Notes under the pieces: model-generated
Database searches by the model: none
Told to the model about the DNA's origin: nothing
What the model saw: only the letters and a program-made list of their open reading frames with translations
Shown here: positions 1 through 8,612 of the stretch, in pieces
How positions within the stretch are numbered: position 1 is the first letter of the stretch
How the letters are laid out: every line of letters starts with the position of its first letter
Made by a program: the position numbers and the translations under genes
Source of the DNA: G965213525 sp965213525
GTDB taxonomy: Bacteria > Actinomycetota > Acidimicrobiia > Acidimicrobiales > Poriferisodalaceae
Assembly: GCA_965213525.1 (NCBI GenBank)
Contig: OZ243889.1
Coordinates: 2,666,001-2,730,000, forward strand
Direction of reading: 5' to 3'
Length of the DNA stretch: 64,000 nucleotides

Positions 1-1128
1 CTGACGACGCTGTACCCCATGTGGGCGGGTCTCGACGAGGAGGCGGTGCACCTCTCGACCTGGATCGGTCTGTGCGAGTTGGCCCTCGGGGGGTGCACCA
101 CCTCGATGGACCACCACTACGTCCACCCCCGGGGCGGCGGCGATCTCATCTCGGCCCAGATCGCCGCGGCCGCCGACGTCGGGCTGCGCTTCCACCCCAC
201 GAGGGGGTCGATGTCGCTGTCGGTGGCCGACGGGGGGCTGCCCCCCGTCGAGGTCGTCGAGGACGACGACACGATCCTGGCCGACAGCGAGCGGCTGGTG
301 CGTCGGTGGCACGATCCGTCGCCGACGTCGATGCTGCGCTTGGCGCTGGCCCCGTGCTCGCCGTTCTCGGTCACCCCCGAGCTGATGGCGGCCACCGCCG
401 AGCTGGCCGAGCGGCTCGACGTGCGCTTGCACACCCACCTGGCCGAGGACGCCGACGAGGACCGCTACTGCCTCGAGCGCTTCGGGCGCCGACCCATCGA
501 CCAGTTCGAGGCCGTCGGCTGGGGCACGGATCGCGCCTGGGTGGCCCACTGCGTGTTCCCCGACGCCGACGAGCAGCGGCGCCTCGGCGCCTGGGGCACC
601 GGGGTGGCGCACTGCCCCACCTCGAACATGATGATCGGGGCCGGCCTGGCGCCGGTGGCCGAGCTGCGCGCCGCCGGCGTGCCCGTCGGCCTCGGCTGCG
701 ACGGCTCGGCGTCCACCGATCATGCCTCCTTGTGGCTCGAGGCGCGGGGGGCCCTGCTGCTCGGGCGCCTGCGCGCCGGGATGGACCACGCCAACCCCGG
801 CCGGGTCGGGGCCCGTGACGCCCTGGAGATGGCGACCAGGGGTGGGGCCACCTGCCTCGGCCGCGACGGCGAGATCGGTCAGCTGAGCGTGGGAGCGTGC
901 GGCGATCTGGTCGTCTGGCCCCTCGACCACCTGTCCTTCGCCGGGGCGTTTCATGACCCGATCGAGGCGTGGCTGCGCTGCGGGCCCCTGCAGGCCCGCC
1001 ACACCGTCGTGGCGGGACGCTCGATCGTGACCGACGGCCAGATCGTGCACCCCGGGTTGGCCGAGCGACGCCGGGGGCACGCCACGGCGGCCGCCCGCCT
1101 GCAGGCGGGTCCCCGCAGGGTGCACTAG
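1..1128 (+). CDS. Amidohydrolase, 8-oxoguanine deaminase/TrzN-like (5' partial)
   Basis: The reading frame is open from the first base, so the true start and the N-terminal metal-binding HxH motif lie upstream of the window. The visible part has the core of the ATZ/TRZ amidohydrolase family: GGCTTSMDHHY near the left edge, the metal ligand motif HTHLAED, HCVFPD, and the Asp-bearing CDGSASTD. The CTT-x-DHHY signature is typical of 8-oxoguanine deaminases and triazine hydrolases, cytosolic zinc enzymes that hydrolyse an amino or chloro group from a heteroaromatic ring. A purine-type substrate is the best guess, but the exact substrate cannot be read from the sequence. The tail after the barrel is short and basic, which is usual. 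Confidence 0.85.
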   Translation: MTTLYPMWAGLDEEAVHLSTWIGLCELALGGCTTSMDHHYVHPRGGGDLISAQIAAAADVGLRFHPTRGSMSLSVADGGLPPVEVVEDDDTILADSERLVRRWHDPSPTSMLRLALAPCSPFSVTPELMAATAELAERLDVRLHTHLAEDADEDRYCLERFGRRPIDQFEAVGWGTDRAWVAHCVFPDADEQRRLGAWGTGVAHCPTSNMMIGAGLAPVAELRAAGVPVGLGCDGSASTDHASLWLEARGALLLGRLRAGMDHANPGRVGARDALEMATRGGATCLGRDGEIGQLSVGACGDLVVWPLDHLSFAGAFHDPIEAWLRCGPLQARHTVVAGRSIVTDGQIVHPGLAERRRGHATAAARLQAGPRRVH

Positions 1129-1336
1129 CCCGAGGGTGCACCAGCCCGACCACGCCGCCCCGGCGCTGACCCGCCAGCGATCACTCGATGACGAAGTCGG
1201 CTTCGAGGATCTCGACCGAACCGTCACGGCGACGTCGGGCGCTCCGCCCTCGGCGAGGACGCCGCCGAGCGCGGCGCCGACGCCGAGACCTGCGACGTGC
1301 GCCCGGGACTCGCCACCAGGGCCCTATCGTCGAGCT

Positions 1337-1609
1337 GTGGGGTCAGACGGCGTCGATGCAGCCCTCGAACGGGCCATCACCGACCTGCTCGACCGACGCG
1401 CCGAGTGTGCCACGATCTGTCCGTCTGAGGCGGCCCGGGCGGTCGGCCGCGACGGCGACGGGTGGCGCGCCCTGATGGAGCCGGCGCGACGGGCTGCGGG
1501 CCGCCTGGTGGCAGCGGGCTCGGTCGAGGTCACCCAGCGAGGCGAGGTGGTCGATCTTGCGACGGCGAAGGGCCCGATCCGCATCCGGCGGGCGGGCCGG
1601 TCGACCTAG
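1337..1609 (+). CDS. DUF3253-like small protein
   Basis: A 90-residue protein starting at a GTG. Codons upstream of this GTG are compositionally poor (Pro/Thr/Ala-rich), so a longer start at 1136 is unlikely. The pattern of an N-terminal helix (AITDLLDRRAECATICPSEAAR), a central RALMEPARRAAGRLVAAG helix and a C-terminal beta-hairpin ending in GPIRIRR is that of DUF3253 proteins, small winged-helix-like proteins of unknown role. It stands alone between the amidohydrolase and phoH. Family assignment is by remembered pattern only. Confidence 0.7.
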   Translation: MGSDGVDAALERAITDLLDRRAECATICPSEAARAVGRDGDGWRALMEPARRAAGRLVAAGSVEVTQRGEVVDLATAKGPIRIRRAGRST

Positions 1610-1709
1610 GCGGATGCAGCCCGGCGGAATCCCCGTTCCCGACCGGTCCCCGGCGTACCGTCGGGATCGTCTCCCCGGCGCAGCGAGCGGGGACCTGAGA
1701 GGAGCACGC

Positions 1710-3071
1710 ATGGCCGATCACCCGGCTGGCTCGGCCGTCGATGACAGGGGCTTCGACGGCCGGCCGTCGGCGGCGCCCGAGGAGCTGCGCACCCACGTGC
1801 TCGACACGTCGGTGCTCCTGTCAGACCCTCGGGCCTTCGAGCGCTTCGAGGAGCACGACGTCGTGTTGCCGCTGGTGGTCATCACCGAGCTCGAGGCCAA
1901 GCGCGACCACCCCGAGCTCGGCTGGGCCGCCCGTCAGGCCCTGCGCCGCCTCGAGCAGCTGCGGGTCGAGCACGGCGGGTCGCTGACCCGTCCCGTGGTC
2001 GTCAACGACGCCGGGGGGACCGCCCGCATCGAGGTCAACCACGTAGAGGTGTCGGGTCTGCCCGCCGCCCTCGCCGGGGGCGGCAACGACCATCGCATCC
2101 TGGCGGTGGCCCGCAACCTCGCCGCTGAGGGCACCGACGTCGTGGTGGTCACCAAGGACCTGCCGCTGCGCCTGAAGGCCGCGGTGATCGGCCTGACCGC
2201 CCAGGAGTACCGCAACGAGCTGGTCGTCGACTCGGGGTGGACGGGCATGTGTGAGCTCGACGCCCGGGCCGATGACATCGACGTGCTGTTCGCCGAGCGG
2301 GTGCTCGACCGGCCCGAGGCCCGTGACCTGCCCTGCAACACCGGGGTCGTCGTCCACGCCGGTTCGCAGTCAGCGCTCGGACGGGTGGGTCCCGACAAGC
2401 GTTTGCACCTCGTGCACCACGAGCGCGACCTGTTCGGCGTGCGGGGCCGCAGCGCCGAGCAGAAGGTGGCCCTCGAGCTGCTCGCCGACCCCGACGTGGG
2501 CATCGTGTCCCTCGGCGGCAACGCCGGCACCGGCAAGAGCGTGCTCGCCCTGGCCGCCGGGCTCGACGCCGTGCTCGAGCAGCGCACCCAGAAGCGGGTG
2601 CTGGTGTTCCGACCGCTGTTCGCCGTGGGCGGCCAGGAGCTCGGCTACCTGCCGGGGTCAGAGGAGGAGAAGATGGGGCCCTGGGGGGCGGCGGTCTTCG
2701 ACGCCCTCGAATCGATCACCACCCGCGACGTCATCGAGGAGGTGCGGGCCCGGGGCCTGCTCGAGGTGCTGCCGCTCACCCACATCCGGGGCCGCAGCCT
2801 GGCTGAGACCTTCGTCGTGCTCGACGAGGCCCAGAACCTGGAACGCTCGGTCCTGCTGACCGCGCTGTCACGCCTGGGGGCCAACAGCCGGGTGGTGCTC
2901 ACCCACGACGTCGCCCAGCGCGACAACCTGCGCGTCGGCCGCCACGACGGCGTGAGCGCGGTGATCGAGCGCCTGCGTGGGCACCCCCTGTTCGCCCACG
3001 TCACGCTGACCCGCAGCGAGCGCAGCCCTGTCTCGGCGCTGGTCACCGAGCTGCTCGACGACCTGGCCTGA
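1710..3071 (+). CDS. PhoH family protein with N-terminal PIN domain (PhoH2)
   Basis: A 453-residue protein in two parts. Residues about 28-150 form a PIN ribonuclease domain, with the acidic residue in HVLDTSVLLSD (Asp32) and later acidic positions in VVITELEAKRDH. Residues about 240-450 form the PhoH ATPase domain with Walker A GNAGTGKS (about 269-276) and Walker B FVVLDEAQN (about 368). In this PIN-PhoH fusion family the protein is described as an RNA-unwinding and cleaving enzyme, often linked to toxin-antitoxin loci. No separate antitoxin gene is visible here. The ATG is preceded at a good distance by AGAGGAG (1697-1703). Confidence 0.92.
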   Translation: MADHPAGSAVDDRGFDGRPSAAPEELRTHVLDTSVLLSDPRAFERFEEHDVVLPLVVITELEAKRDHPELGWAARQALRRLEQLRVEHGGSLTRPVVVNDAGGTARIEVNHVEVSGLPAALAGGGNDHRILAVARNLAAEGTDVVVVTKDLPLRLKAAVIGLTAQEYRNELVVDSGWTGMCELDARADDIDVLFAERVLDRPEARDLPCNTGVVVHAGSQSALGRVGPDKRLHLVHHERDLFGVRGRSAEQKVALELLADPDVGIVSLGGNAGTGKSVLALAAGLDAVLEQRTQKRVLVFRPLFAVGGQELGYLPGSEEEKMGPWGAAVFDALESITTRDVIEEVRARGLLEVLPLTHIRGRSLAETFVVLDEAQNLERSVLLTALSRLGANSRVVLTHDVAQRDNLRVGRHDGVSAVIERLRGHPLFAHVTLTRSERSPVSALVTELLDDLA

Positions 3072-3133
3072 GCGGCCCGGGCTGGTTCGTCGCCAGGCCA
3101 CCCGCCCGGCGGCACAGCGATCGGGCGCCGGTG

Positions 3134-3904
3134 TCAGTTGCCGGAGGACCCGCTCGTTGACGGTCCCGCCTCCAGCTCGCCCGAGGCGCCCTCGCCCATG
3201 CCCAGCTCGGCGCGAAGCGAGGCCAACGTGTCGTCGGCCCCGGCCAGCGAGACGGCCTCACGCAACTCGTTCTCCGCGCCCTCGGGTGTGGCGGCGGCCA
3301 GCTCGGCCTGTGCCTTGGCACCGGCCAGGCGGTCGATGATCTTGCTCTCGACCCGTTCGAGGGAAGGCGCCTCGCGGTCCATCGTCGAGGACATGGCGTT
3401 GACCGCTGAGTTGACGCTCTCTTGCATCTTGGCCTGCTGGATCTGACCCATCAGCTGCATGCGCTTGGCGGTGATCTCCTGCAGGCGCATGGCGTTCTGC
3501 TGCACGGCCCGCTTGGCGTCCTCGGACTGCTCGATCGCCACCTCGTACTGGCCCTTCAGGCCCTGGAGGTTGCTCTCGGCGGCCTGCAGCTTCATGGCGA
3601 GGCTCTGGGCGGTGCTCGTCCACTTCTGCACGTCGGCGTCGTTGCCCTCGGACTGGGCCTTCTCGGCTCGGACCAAGGCCTGCTTGGCCATCTCGCGCGC
3701 CTTGCCGACCTCGGTGGCTGCGGCCTCGATGCGCTGCTCGAGCGACGTGCGGTGGGCGATGACCTTGGCGGCCTGGTTGCGCAACACCTGGTCCTGCTTG
3801 CGGGCCTCGTCGATGGCCTGCTCGATCTCGATCTCGGGGTCCATCATCTGCTCGGCGCGCGTGCGGAACAGCGTGCTGAGGTAGCCGGACACTCGCTTCA
3901 ACAT
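3134..3904 (-). CDS. pspA: PspA/IM30 family membrane-stress protein
   Basis: A 256-residue, almost entirely alpha-helical protein. It begins with an amphipathic helix (MLKRVSGYLSTLFRTRAEQ) and the motif DPEIEIEQAIDEAR typical of PspA/Vipp1. A long coiled coil (residues about 30-200) rich in Glu, Lys, Gln and Ala follows, then an acidic Ser/Gly-rich tail. PspA proteins assemble on the inner face of stressed membranes. The start is the ATG just before MLKRVSG; the frame stays open upstream but that extension is low-complexity. It follows the TPM-domain gene on the same strand, a pairing common in actinobacteria. Confidence 0.93.
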   Translation of the reverse strand: MLKRVSGYLSTLFRTRAEQMMDPEIEIEQAIDEARKQDQVLRNQAAKVIAHRTSLEQRIEAAATEVGKAREMAKQALVRAEKAQSEGNDADVQKWTSTAQSLAMKLQAAESNLQGLKGQYEVAIEQSEDAKRAVQQNAMRLQEITAKRMQLMGQIQQAKMQESVNSAVNAMSSTMDREAPSLERVESKIIDRLAGAKAQAELAAATPEGAENELREAVSLAGADDTLASLRAELGMGEGASGELEAGPSTSGSSGN

Positions 3905-4052
3905 GGGACGCTCCGCTGGTTCTGGGTGTCGTGCGAGCCTAGTGGCGCCTGGCAAGGTGGACGCTCGGCCTCCACCACCCCTCGATGTCGCCGCGGCCGC
4001 CCCGGCGTCGCCGGCAGTGGGCCACGTGGGCATGCCCGCCGTCCCGGCGAGC

Positions 4053-5444
4053 TCAACCTCGGCGCCGGCCCCGACCTCGGCTGCTGCGTCGCACGCTCGA
4101 CGACCGCCTGGCCGCCGAGGGCCGCCGTCTCGATGGCGCCGACCGGCGTCGGGTCCGTCGAGGCGCCGGGCGCAGGCCTCCGCCGCCGCGCCCGTAGCCC
4201 CCTCCGAAGCCACCGCCGTACCGGCGGCGACCGCCCCCGGCGATCATCCCGCCGACGATCCCGCCGAGCAGACCGCCCATGCCGCCACCCATGCTCATCG
4301 GACGGCGTCGGCGGCGGCCCAGGCCGAACCCACCGAGACCGCCGAGCCCACCGAGCCCGCCGGACGTCCGGGCGACCGGCGGACGTGCGGCCCGGGGTTC
4401 CGATGCTGCGGGGGCGCCGCCGGGCAGGCTGGCGGCCGCCGGGCCGTCGCCGTGCTCCCAGGCGTCTCGGGTGTCGGGCTCGGGTGGGGGTTCCTCGCCG
4501 TCCAGGCGCGCTTCGACGACATCGAGGTGCCACGCGGCCAGCTCGAGCTCGTCGTCGAGATCGTCGATCTGATCGAACGTCTGGGCCGAGGCGACGCCGG
4601 CGTCGACCCTCAGGTACTGCTCGTTGGCGGTGGCGAAGTGCTCGGACGCTTCGGGATCGTCGGCCAGCTCGGCCCGGTCACCGAGCGCCAGGATGTCGTT
4701 GGCGACCGAGGCGAGGTCGTCCTGCAGCTCCGTGCGGGCCGCGGCCACCCGGTCGTCTCGCCGGGCCCGCTGACGACGCGACGACAGCCACCAGGCGACG
4801 GCGATGACGAGGGCGATCACGCCGAACAGCGCGAGCGTGCCGAGCGTCGATCCTGCGCTGTCACCGACAGACGGGTCGAGCCCGGCGGCGAACGCCAGAG
4901 CGATGGCGATGGGGTCGTCATCGGGGGCGGCGAAGGCGTCGTCGAGGGCGTCGTCGATCGCTGCGCCGTCGGTGATCGCGCTGGCCGCACCGAGCTCGAC
5001 GTCGCCCGAGCCATCCCCGACGGGGGAGTCGACCAGCACGGTGCGCTCCTCGACGAGCCGCTCGACGAGATCGACGGCCAGCAGGTAGTTGCCCCCCGCC
5101 CAGGGCTCGTCCAGGGCGGCCACCACCACGTCGTCAGCCACCAGCTGCCTGGCAGCCTGTTCGAGGCGGTTGACGTCGACGTCGACGCCGGGGGCGACGG
5201 CGTAGCCCCGGGCGTCGAGCTGGTCGACGAGCTCGGAGAGCGACTGGGCGGCGGCAGGACCGGCCAAGCCCACGACCCCCACCAGACCCGCCACGACGGT
5301 CAGAACCGCTCGTCGGGCCCGGCGAGGTGGCGTGTCCGGCGACGCCGCGGTCGGCGTCGACACCGTGCCGGCCGAGGACTGGACCGCCGATGGCTCGACC
5401 GCCGGCGTCGAGACCGTCGGTGCGGTCACGTCGACCCGTGGCAC
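4053..5444 (-). CDS. TPM-domain (DUF477) membrane protein
   Basis: About 463 residues from a GTG start. A basic stretch and hydrophobic segment (RRAVLTVVAGLVGVVGLAG, ending in PAAAQ) form a signal peptide at about residues 43-67. An extracytoplasmic TPM domain follows (about 68-190, with the VDQLDARGYAVAPGVDVD start and the DDVVVAALDEPWAGGNY core). Next come one membrane segment (TLALFGVIALVIAVAWWL), a cytoplasmic helical region, then a Gly-rich tail and a very basic C-terminus. TPM proteins are linked to membrane or photosystem maintenance. Its place directly upstream of pspA suggests a joint envelope-stress role. The start is uncertain because a second GTG lies five codons in. The Arg/Ser-rich end is unusual and could be a frameshifted tail. 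Confidence 0.82.
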   Translation of the reverse strand: MPRVDVTAPTVSTPAVEPSAVQSSAGTVSTPTAASPDTPPRRARRAVLTVVAGLVGVVGLAGPAAAQSLSELVDQLDARGYAVAPGVDVDVNRLEQAARQLVADDVVVAALDEPWAGGNYLLAVDLVERLVEERTVLVDSPVGDGSGDVELGAASAITDGAAIDDALDDAFAAPDDDPIAIALAFAAGLDPSVGDSAGSTLGTLALFGVIALVIAVAWWLSSRRQRARRDDRVAAARTELQDDLASVANDILALGDRAELADDPEASEHFATANEQYLRVDAGVASAQTFDQIDDLDDELELAAWHLDVVEARLDGEEPPPEPDTRDAWEHGDGPAAASLPGGAPAASEPRAARPPVARTSGGLGGLGGLGGFGLGRRRRRPMSMGGGMGGLLGGIVGGMIAGGGRRRYGGGFGGGYGRGGGGLRPAPRRTRRRSAPSRRRPSAARRSSSVRRSSRGRGRRRG

Positions 5445-5487
5445 CGTCGACGGGGTCGGACCGGCACGACCGCGCTCCTCGCTGCGG

Positions 5488-5760
5488 TCAGCTGGCGCCG
5501 TCGGACGAGCCCTTGCGGCGCCGTCCGTAGCGGCGTTCGAAGCGCTCGACGCGACCGGCGGTGTCCACGATGCGCATCTGGCCGGTGAAGAACGGATGGC
5601 TCTCTGAGGAGATCTCGACCTTGACGAGGGGGTAGGTGTTGCCGTCGGTCCACTCGATGGTGTCGCGCGCCGGGGCCGCGGAACGGGTGCGGAAGGTCGT
5701 GCCGGCGCTGGTGTCCTGGAACACCACGTCGCGGTACTCGGGGTGGATTTCAGGACGCAT
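5488..5760 (-). CDS. rpmE2: Ribosomal protein L31, type B
   Basis: A 90-residue large-subunit ribosomal protein. The motifs MRPEIHPEYRDVVFQDTSAG, TIEWTDGNTYPLVKVEISS and ESHPFFTGQ are characteristic of the type B form. That form lacks the zinc-binding cysteines of type A and usually replaces it under zinc limitation. Its ATG overlaps the TGA of rpmG (ATGA), so it is the last gene of the rpmB-rpmG-rpmE2 operon. In many actinobacteria this set is repressed by Zur. I saw no clear Zur box upstream. Confidence 0.95.
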   Translation of the reverse strand: MRPEIHPEYRDVVFQDTSAGTTFRTRSAAPARDTIEWTDGNTYPLVKVEISSESHPFFTGQMRIVDTAGRVERFERRYGRRRKGSSDGAS

Positions 5761-5924
5761 CAGCGCTCTTCCTTGAACACGACGTGCTTGCGCACCACCG
5801 GGTCGTACTTGCGCAGCTCGATGCGCTCGCGCGTGTTGGTCTTGTTCTTCTTGGTCACGTACGTGTAGCCGGTGCCGGCGGTGGAGCGCAGCTTGATGAT
5901 CGGGCGCTTGTCGCTACGGGCCAT
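5760..5924 (-). CDS. rpmG: Ribosomal protein L33
   Basis: A 54-residue large-subunit protein, recognised by MARSDKRPIIKLRSTAGTG, YTYVTKKNKTN and LRKYDPVVRKHVVFKEER. It lacks the CxxC pairs of zinc-ribbon L33, so it is the cysteine-free form, matching the zinc-independent L31 next door. The start codon overlaps the rpmB stop (ATGA) and its stop overlaps the rpmE2 start, so translation of all three is probably coupled. Confidence 0.95.
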   Translation of the reverse strand: MARSDKRPIIKLRSTAGTGYTYVTKKNKTNTRERIELRKYDPVVRKHVVFKEER

Positions 5925-6160
5925 CAGACCTTCACCCCTCGTGAGCGCATGTCGGCGAGCACCGGCTCGATGCCCTTCTTGTTGATCGTCTTGATGCCCT
6001 TGGCGCTGACCGTCAACGTGATCCAACGGCTCTGCGATGGCACCCAGAAGCGCTTGCGCTGCAGGTTGGGCAACCACCGGCGGCGAGTCTTGCGCTGGGA
6101 GTGCGACACGTTGTTGCCGGTGCTGGGGCGTGCCCCGGTGACCTGGCAGACCTTGCTCAT
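5924..6160 (-). CDS. rpmB: Ribosomal protein L28
   Basis: A 78-residue large-subunit protein: MSKVCQVTGARPSTGNNVSH, then RKTRRRWLPNLQRKRFWVPS and KGIKTINKKGIEPVLADMRS are diagnostic of L28. Only one cysteine (Cys5) is present, so it is the non-zinc form. It is the first gene of a three-gene ribosomal operon with 4-nt overlaps. Its start codon sits in the third copy of a tandem 17-bp repeat; the two upstream copies each supply an out-of-frame ATG that opens a six-codon peptide (see the repeat entry). Confidence 0.95.
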   Translation of the reverse strand: MSKVCQVTGARPSTGNNVSHSQRKTRRRWLPNLQRKRFWVPSQSRWITLTVSAKGIKTINKKGIEPVLADMRSRGVKV

Positions 6161-6197
6161 CGGCAGACCTTGCTCATCGGCAGACCTTGCTCATCGG
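6147..6197 (-). repeat. Three tandem 17-bp units duplicating the rpmB start region
   Basis: The unit CAGACCTTGCTCATCGG occurs three times in a row (6147-6163, 6164-6180, 6181-6197). Read on the minus strand, each unit carries an ATG followed by the first codons of rpmB. Because 17 is not a multiple of three, the two upstream ATGs (6194, 6177) each read M-S-K-V-C-R and stop. Each stop overlaps the next ATG as ATGA. The repeat also places an AAGG motif 7 nt before each following ATG. The result is a chain of two minimal leader peptides that could couple translation into rpmB. Confidence 0.9.
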
Positions 6198-6301
6198 CGA
6201 GGAACCCTTCGACAGGGAGCCCTCGGGGGCAGACCAGCCGTCGATCGTACCGGTGCCGCCGAGGGCCGCGCCAGGCGCTGCGGGTCCGTCGCTGCGGTGC
6301 G

Positions 6302-6760
6302 CTAGCCGGTGTAGGCCCGGTAGATGCACTCGGCGACGCACGAGGGCTTGGACGCCCCCTGCACCGAGAACGTCATCTCCACGGTGTACTGCACGCCGCC
6401 GTCGATGTCGGTGACGTCGACGAGCTTGGCGCTCATCGACAGTTTCGACCCGACCGGCACCGGGGACGGGAAGCGCACCTTGTTGCAGCCGTAGTTGACA
6501 CCCATGGCCACCCCGCCCAGGCGGAAGGCCTCGCTCATCATCACCGGGGCGAGGGACAGCGTCAGGTAGCCGTGGGCGATCGGCGCGCCGAAGGGGCCCT
6601 CCTTGGCTCGTTCGACGTCGACGTGGATCCACTGGTGGTCACCGGTGGCGTCTGCGAAGGCGTTGACCTGGGCTTGGGTGATCTCGTGCACCTCGCTGTC
6701 GCCGAGGTGCTGGCCCACCCGGCTCTTGAGGTCGTCGATGCCGTCGATGAGGGTCGCCAT
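6302..6760 (-). CDS. MaoC-like (R)-specific enoyl-CoA hydratase
   Basis: A 152-residue single hot-dog-fold protein. The hydratase-2 motif is clear: FADATGDHQWIHVD holds the catalytic Asp and His, followed by GPFGAPIAHGYLTLSLAP. The C-terminus has the usual strand pattern (NKVRFPSPVPVGSKLS). Such enzymes hydrate trans-2-enoyl-CoA in the cytosol in fatty-acid or related pathways. It lies upstream of rpmB on the same strand but is separated by about 100 bp, so an operon is not certain. Confidence 0.9.
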   Translation of the reverse strand: MATLIDGIDDLKSRVGQHLGDSEVHEITQAQVNAFADATGDHQWIHVDVERAKEGPFGAPIAHGYLTLSLAPVMMSEAFRLGGVAMGVNYGCNKVRFPSPVPVGSKLSMSAKLVDVTDIDGGVQYTVEMTFSVQGASKPSCVAECIYRAYTG

Positions 6761-6880
6761 CGGTGCATCGTGGCGCGCCTTGACCGACGGCGCCAGCGAG
6801 ACGGCCCTCGGCGCCCGTGCGGGACCGGTGGATCAGACCGAACCGTCGTCAGCCCCCGGCACCGTGCGGGACTGGTGGGG

Positions 6881-8125
6881 TCAGCCAGCACCGGCGGCGT
6901 GGTCGTCGTCGGCGAGGGCGCGCAGGTCGTCGAAGGTCTCGGCCCGCTCGGGGTCGACGCCGGCGGCGACCAGGGCCGCCAGCCAGGTGGTGAGGGGGAC
7001 CGCCGCCACGAGTCCGAGCCCGCCGACGAGGGTGGCGACGACCTCGGTGGCGACGGTCTCGGAGTTGACGACCGTGCCGAGTGACTGGCGGGTCTCGACG
7101 AGCAGGATCACCAACGGCAACGAGGCGCCGGCGTAGGCCAGGGCGAGGGTGTTGACCGTCGACGCGATGTGGTCGCGCCCGACCCGCAGGCCCGCCCGGG
7201 CCAGATCGGCGACGCCGGCGTTGGGATCTGCCGACCGCAGCTCGAACACCACAGAGGCTTGGGTGACCGTGACGTCGTCGATGGCGCCGAGGGCGCCGAT
7301 GACCAACCCGGCTAGCACCAGTCCGGGCAGGTCGAGCGACCCGATGGCATCGAGGAAGCGTGCGTCCTCGTCGCCCAGACCGCTGAAGCGCGCCGCGCTC
7401 ACCGCCAACGCCCCGACCGCCACCGTGATCAGCAGCGCGCCGAGGGTGCCGAGCAGCGCCACGGTCGTCATCGGTCCCACGCCATGGGTGAGGTAGAGGG
7501 CGGCGAAGGCGATGACCGCGGCCGAGACGGCGGCGACGGCCACCGGCGAGGCGCCGTCGACGATCGCAGGCACGGTGAAGGCCACCAGCGTGACGAGGCT
7601 GACCGCCAGGCCGCCGAGCGCGGCGATGCCACGCCATCGTCCGAGCGCCACCACCGCGACGGCGAAGGCCACGGCGAGCCAGGTCAGCGTCGGTTTGCGG
7701 GCCCGATCGGTGAGCTGGTACCGCAGATCTTCGGGGAGGCGGTCGTCGTAGCCCATGACGACCCGATCGCCGACCTGGAGGTCTCGGAAGAAGGCGTCGG
7801 AGGTGACGACCTCCCCGACGTCGGGCCCGGCCACCATGCGCACCGAGGCGGTGCGGCAGGCGGCGCTGGCGTCGAGGCCCGAGCACAACCCCACCTCGGT
7901 CACGACGCCGTCGTGGAACACGGCGATGAAGCCGGGGTCGTCGATGACCGGTTCGTCGCCGGCGGGCCACAGCACGACCAACCCGGCCACGGTGGCCAGT
8001 GCCGCCACCACGATCGCCGCGGTCAGCGAGCGCCGAGCGACCGGCCCGAGCGGGGCGACCAGGCCGACCCCGTGGCCGTGGCCGTGGCCGTGGCCGTGCG
8101 TGGGCGGGGGGTCGGGCGGCGGCAC
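6881..8125 (-). CDS. YibE/F family membrane protein
   Basis: A 414-residue integral membrane protein. After a His/Gly-rich cytosolic leader (residues about 10-19 alternate His and Gly) comes one membrane helix. An extracytoplasmic soluble domain of about 100 residues follows (about 55-150), then six to seven membrane helices. The family signature is the conserved stretch near LVIGALGAIDDVTVTQASVV. YibE/F proteins have no settled biochemical role; the His-rich leader might bind metal but this is a guess. The gene is divergent from the small hypothetical gene and thiolase to its right. Confidence 0.88.
   Translation of the reverse strand: MPPPDPPPTHGHGHGHGHGVGLVAPLGPVARRSLTAAIVVAALATVAGLVVLWPAGDEPVIDDPGFIAVFHDGVVTEVGLCSGLDASAACRTASVRMVAGPDVGEVVTSDAFFRDLQVGDRVVMGYDDRLPEDLRYQLTDRARKPTLTWLAVAFAVAVVALGRWRGIAALGGLAVSLVTLVAFTVPAIVDGASPVAVAAVSAAVIAFAALYLTHGVGPMTTVALLGTLGALLITVAVGALAVSAARFSGLGDEDARFLDAIGSLDLPGLVLAGLVIGALGAIDDVTVTQASVVFELRSADPNAGVADLARAGLRVGRDHIASTVNTLALAYAGASLPLVILLVETRQSLGTVVNSETVATEVVATLVGGLGLVAAVPLTTWLAALVAAGVDPERAETFDDLRALADDDHAAGAG
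8071..8100 (+). repeat. Hexanucleotide CGTGGC run encoding a His-Gly tract
   Basis: Four perfect copies of CGTGGC (8071-8094) plus one imperfect copy encode an alternating His-Gly tract near the N-terminus of the YibE/F protein. Such a run can gain or lose units in frame, changing the number of His-Gly pairs without breaking the gene. Confidence 0.85.
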
Positions 8126-8335
8126 GGTCCAACCCTAGGAAGGTCGGGTCGGCCGGTCGGTGAGGGAAGGTGCCTCGTCGCCGGCCGGGGTCTCAGAGGA
8201 CAGCAGCGCCCCGACGGCGGTGGACCGTGGGCGCTTGGCGGTGGGCGGTGGCGGCTCAGCTCGACGGGCCCCCCGGCCGACGGGAGCCGTAGGGCGAGAC
8301 GATCGTCGGCGCGCCGGTGACCCGGGGAGGTGGAC

Positions 8336-8551
8336 GTGCGACCCACGATGGCGGCTCGCAACGACCTGCGCCGCACCCCGCTCGACGCCATCACGACCGC
8401 CTCGATCAGCCAGCGCCGCCGCCGGGCCTTCGGGGCCGGGTCGCTGCTGACGGGCCCCCCTCCCGACGATCCCGTCACGGGGCGCCAGGCCCGCATCCTG
8501 CCCCGTCCGCTACTGCCCGTGCGCACGCACGGGATCGACGTGTACCTCTGA
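8336..8551 (+). CDS. Small hypothetical protein
   Basis: A possible 71-residue protein from GTG 8336, preceded at 5 nt by GGAGG (8326-8330); an ATG four codons later is an alternative. The sequence starts MRPTMAARNDLRR and ends LPRPLLPVRTHGIDVYL, is basic, and shows no membrane segment or known domain. The good ribosome binding site and well-ordered end are the only support. It may be co-directional with the thiolase 170 bp downstream. I do not recognise it. Confidence 0.4.
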   Translation: MRPTMAARNDLRRTPLDAITTASISQRRRRAFGAGSLLTGPPPDDPVTGRQARILPRPLLPVRTHGIDVYL

Positions 8552-8612
8552 TCCGCGCCGTCGGGGCCCAGGTCAGAGCGCTTCGGTTGAAACGGCGCCC
8601 GGCGGGGAACGA

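Noticed and set aside
1191..1340. A possible short minus-strand gene end reading DGSVEILEADFVIE before a stop, with GLGVGAALGGVLAEGGAPDV upstream in another frame.
   Set aside because: The two pieces are in different frames, no start or ribosome binding site is clear, and the length is too short to judge. It may be a frameshifted relic but I cannot support it.
4053..5588. Long reading frames on the plus strand opposite the TPM gene and ribosomal genes.
   Set aside because: They are shadows of high-GC coding on the other strand, with no domains and poor composition.
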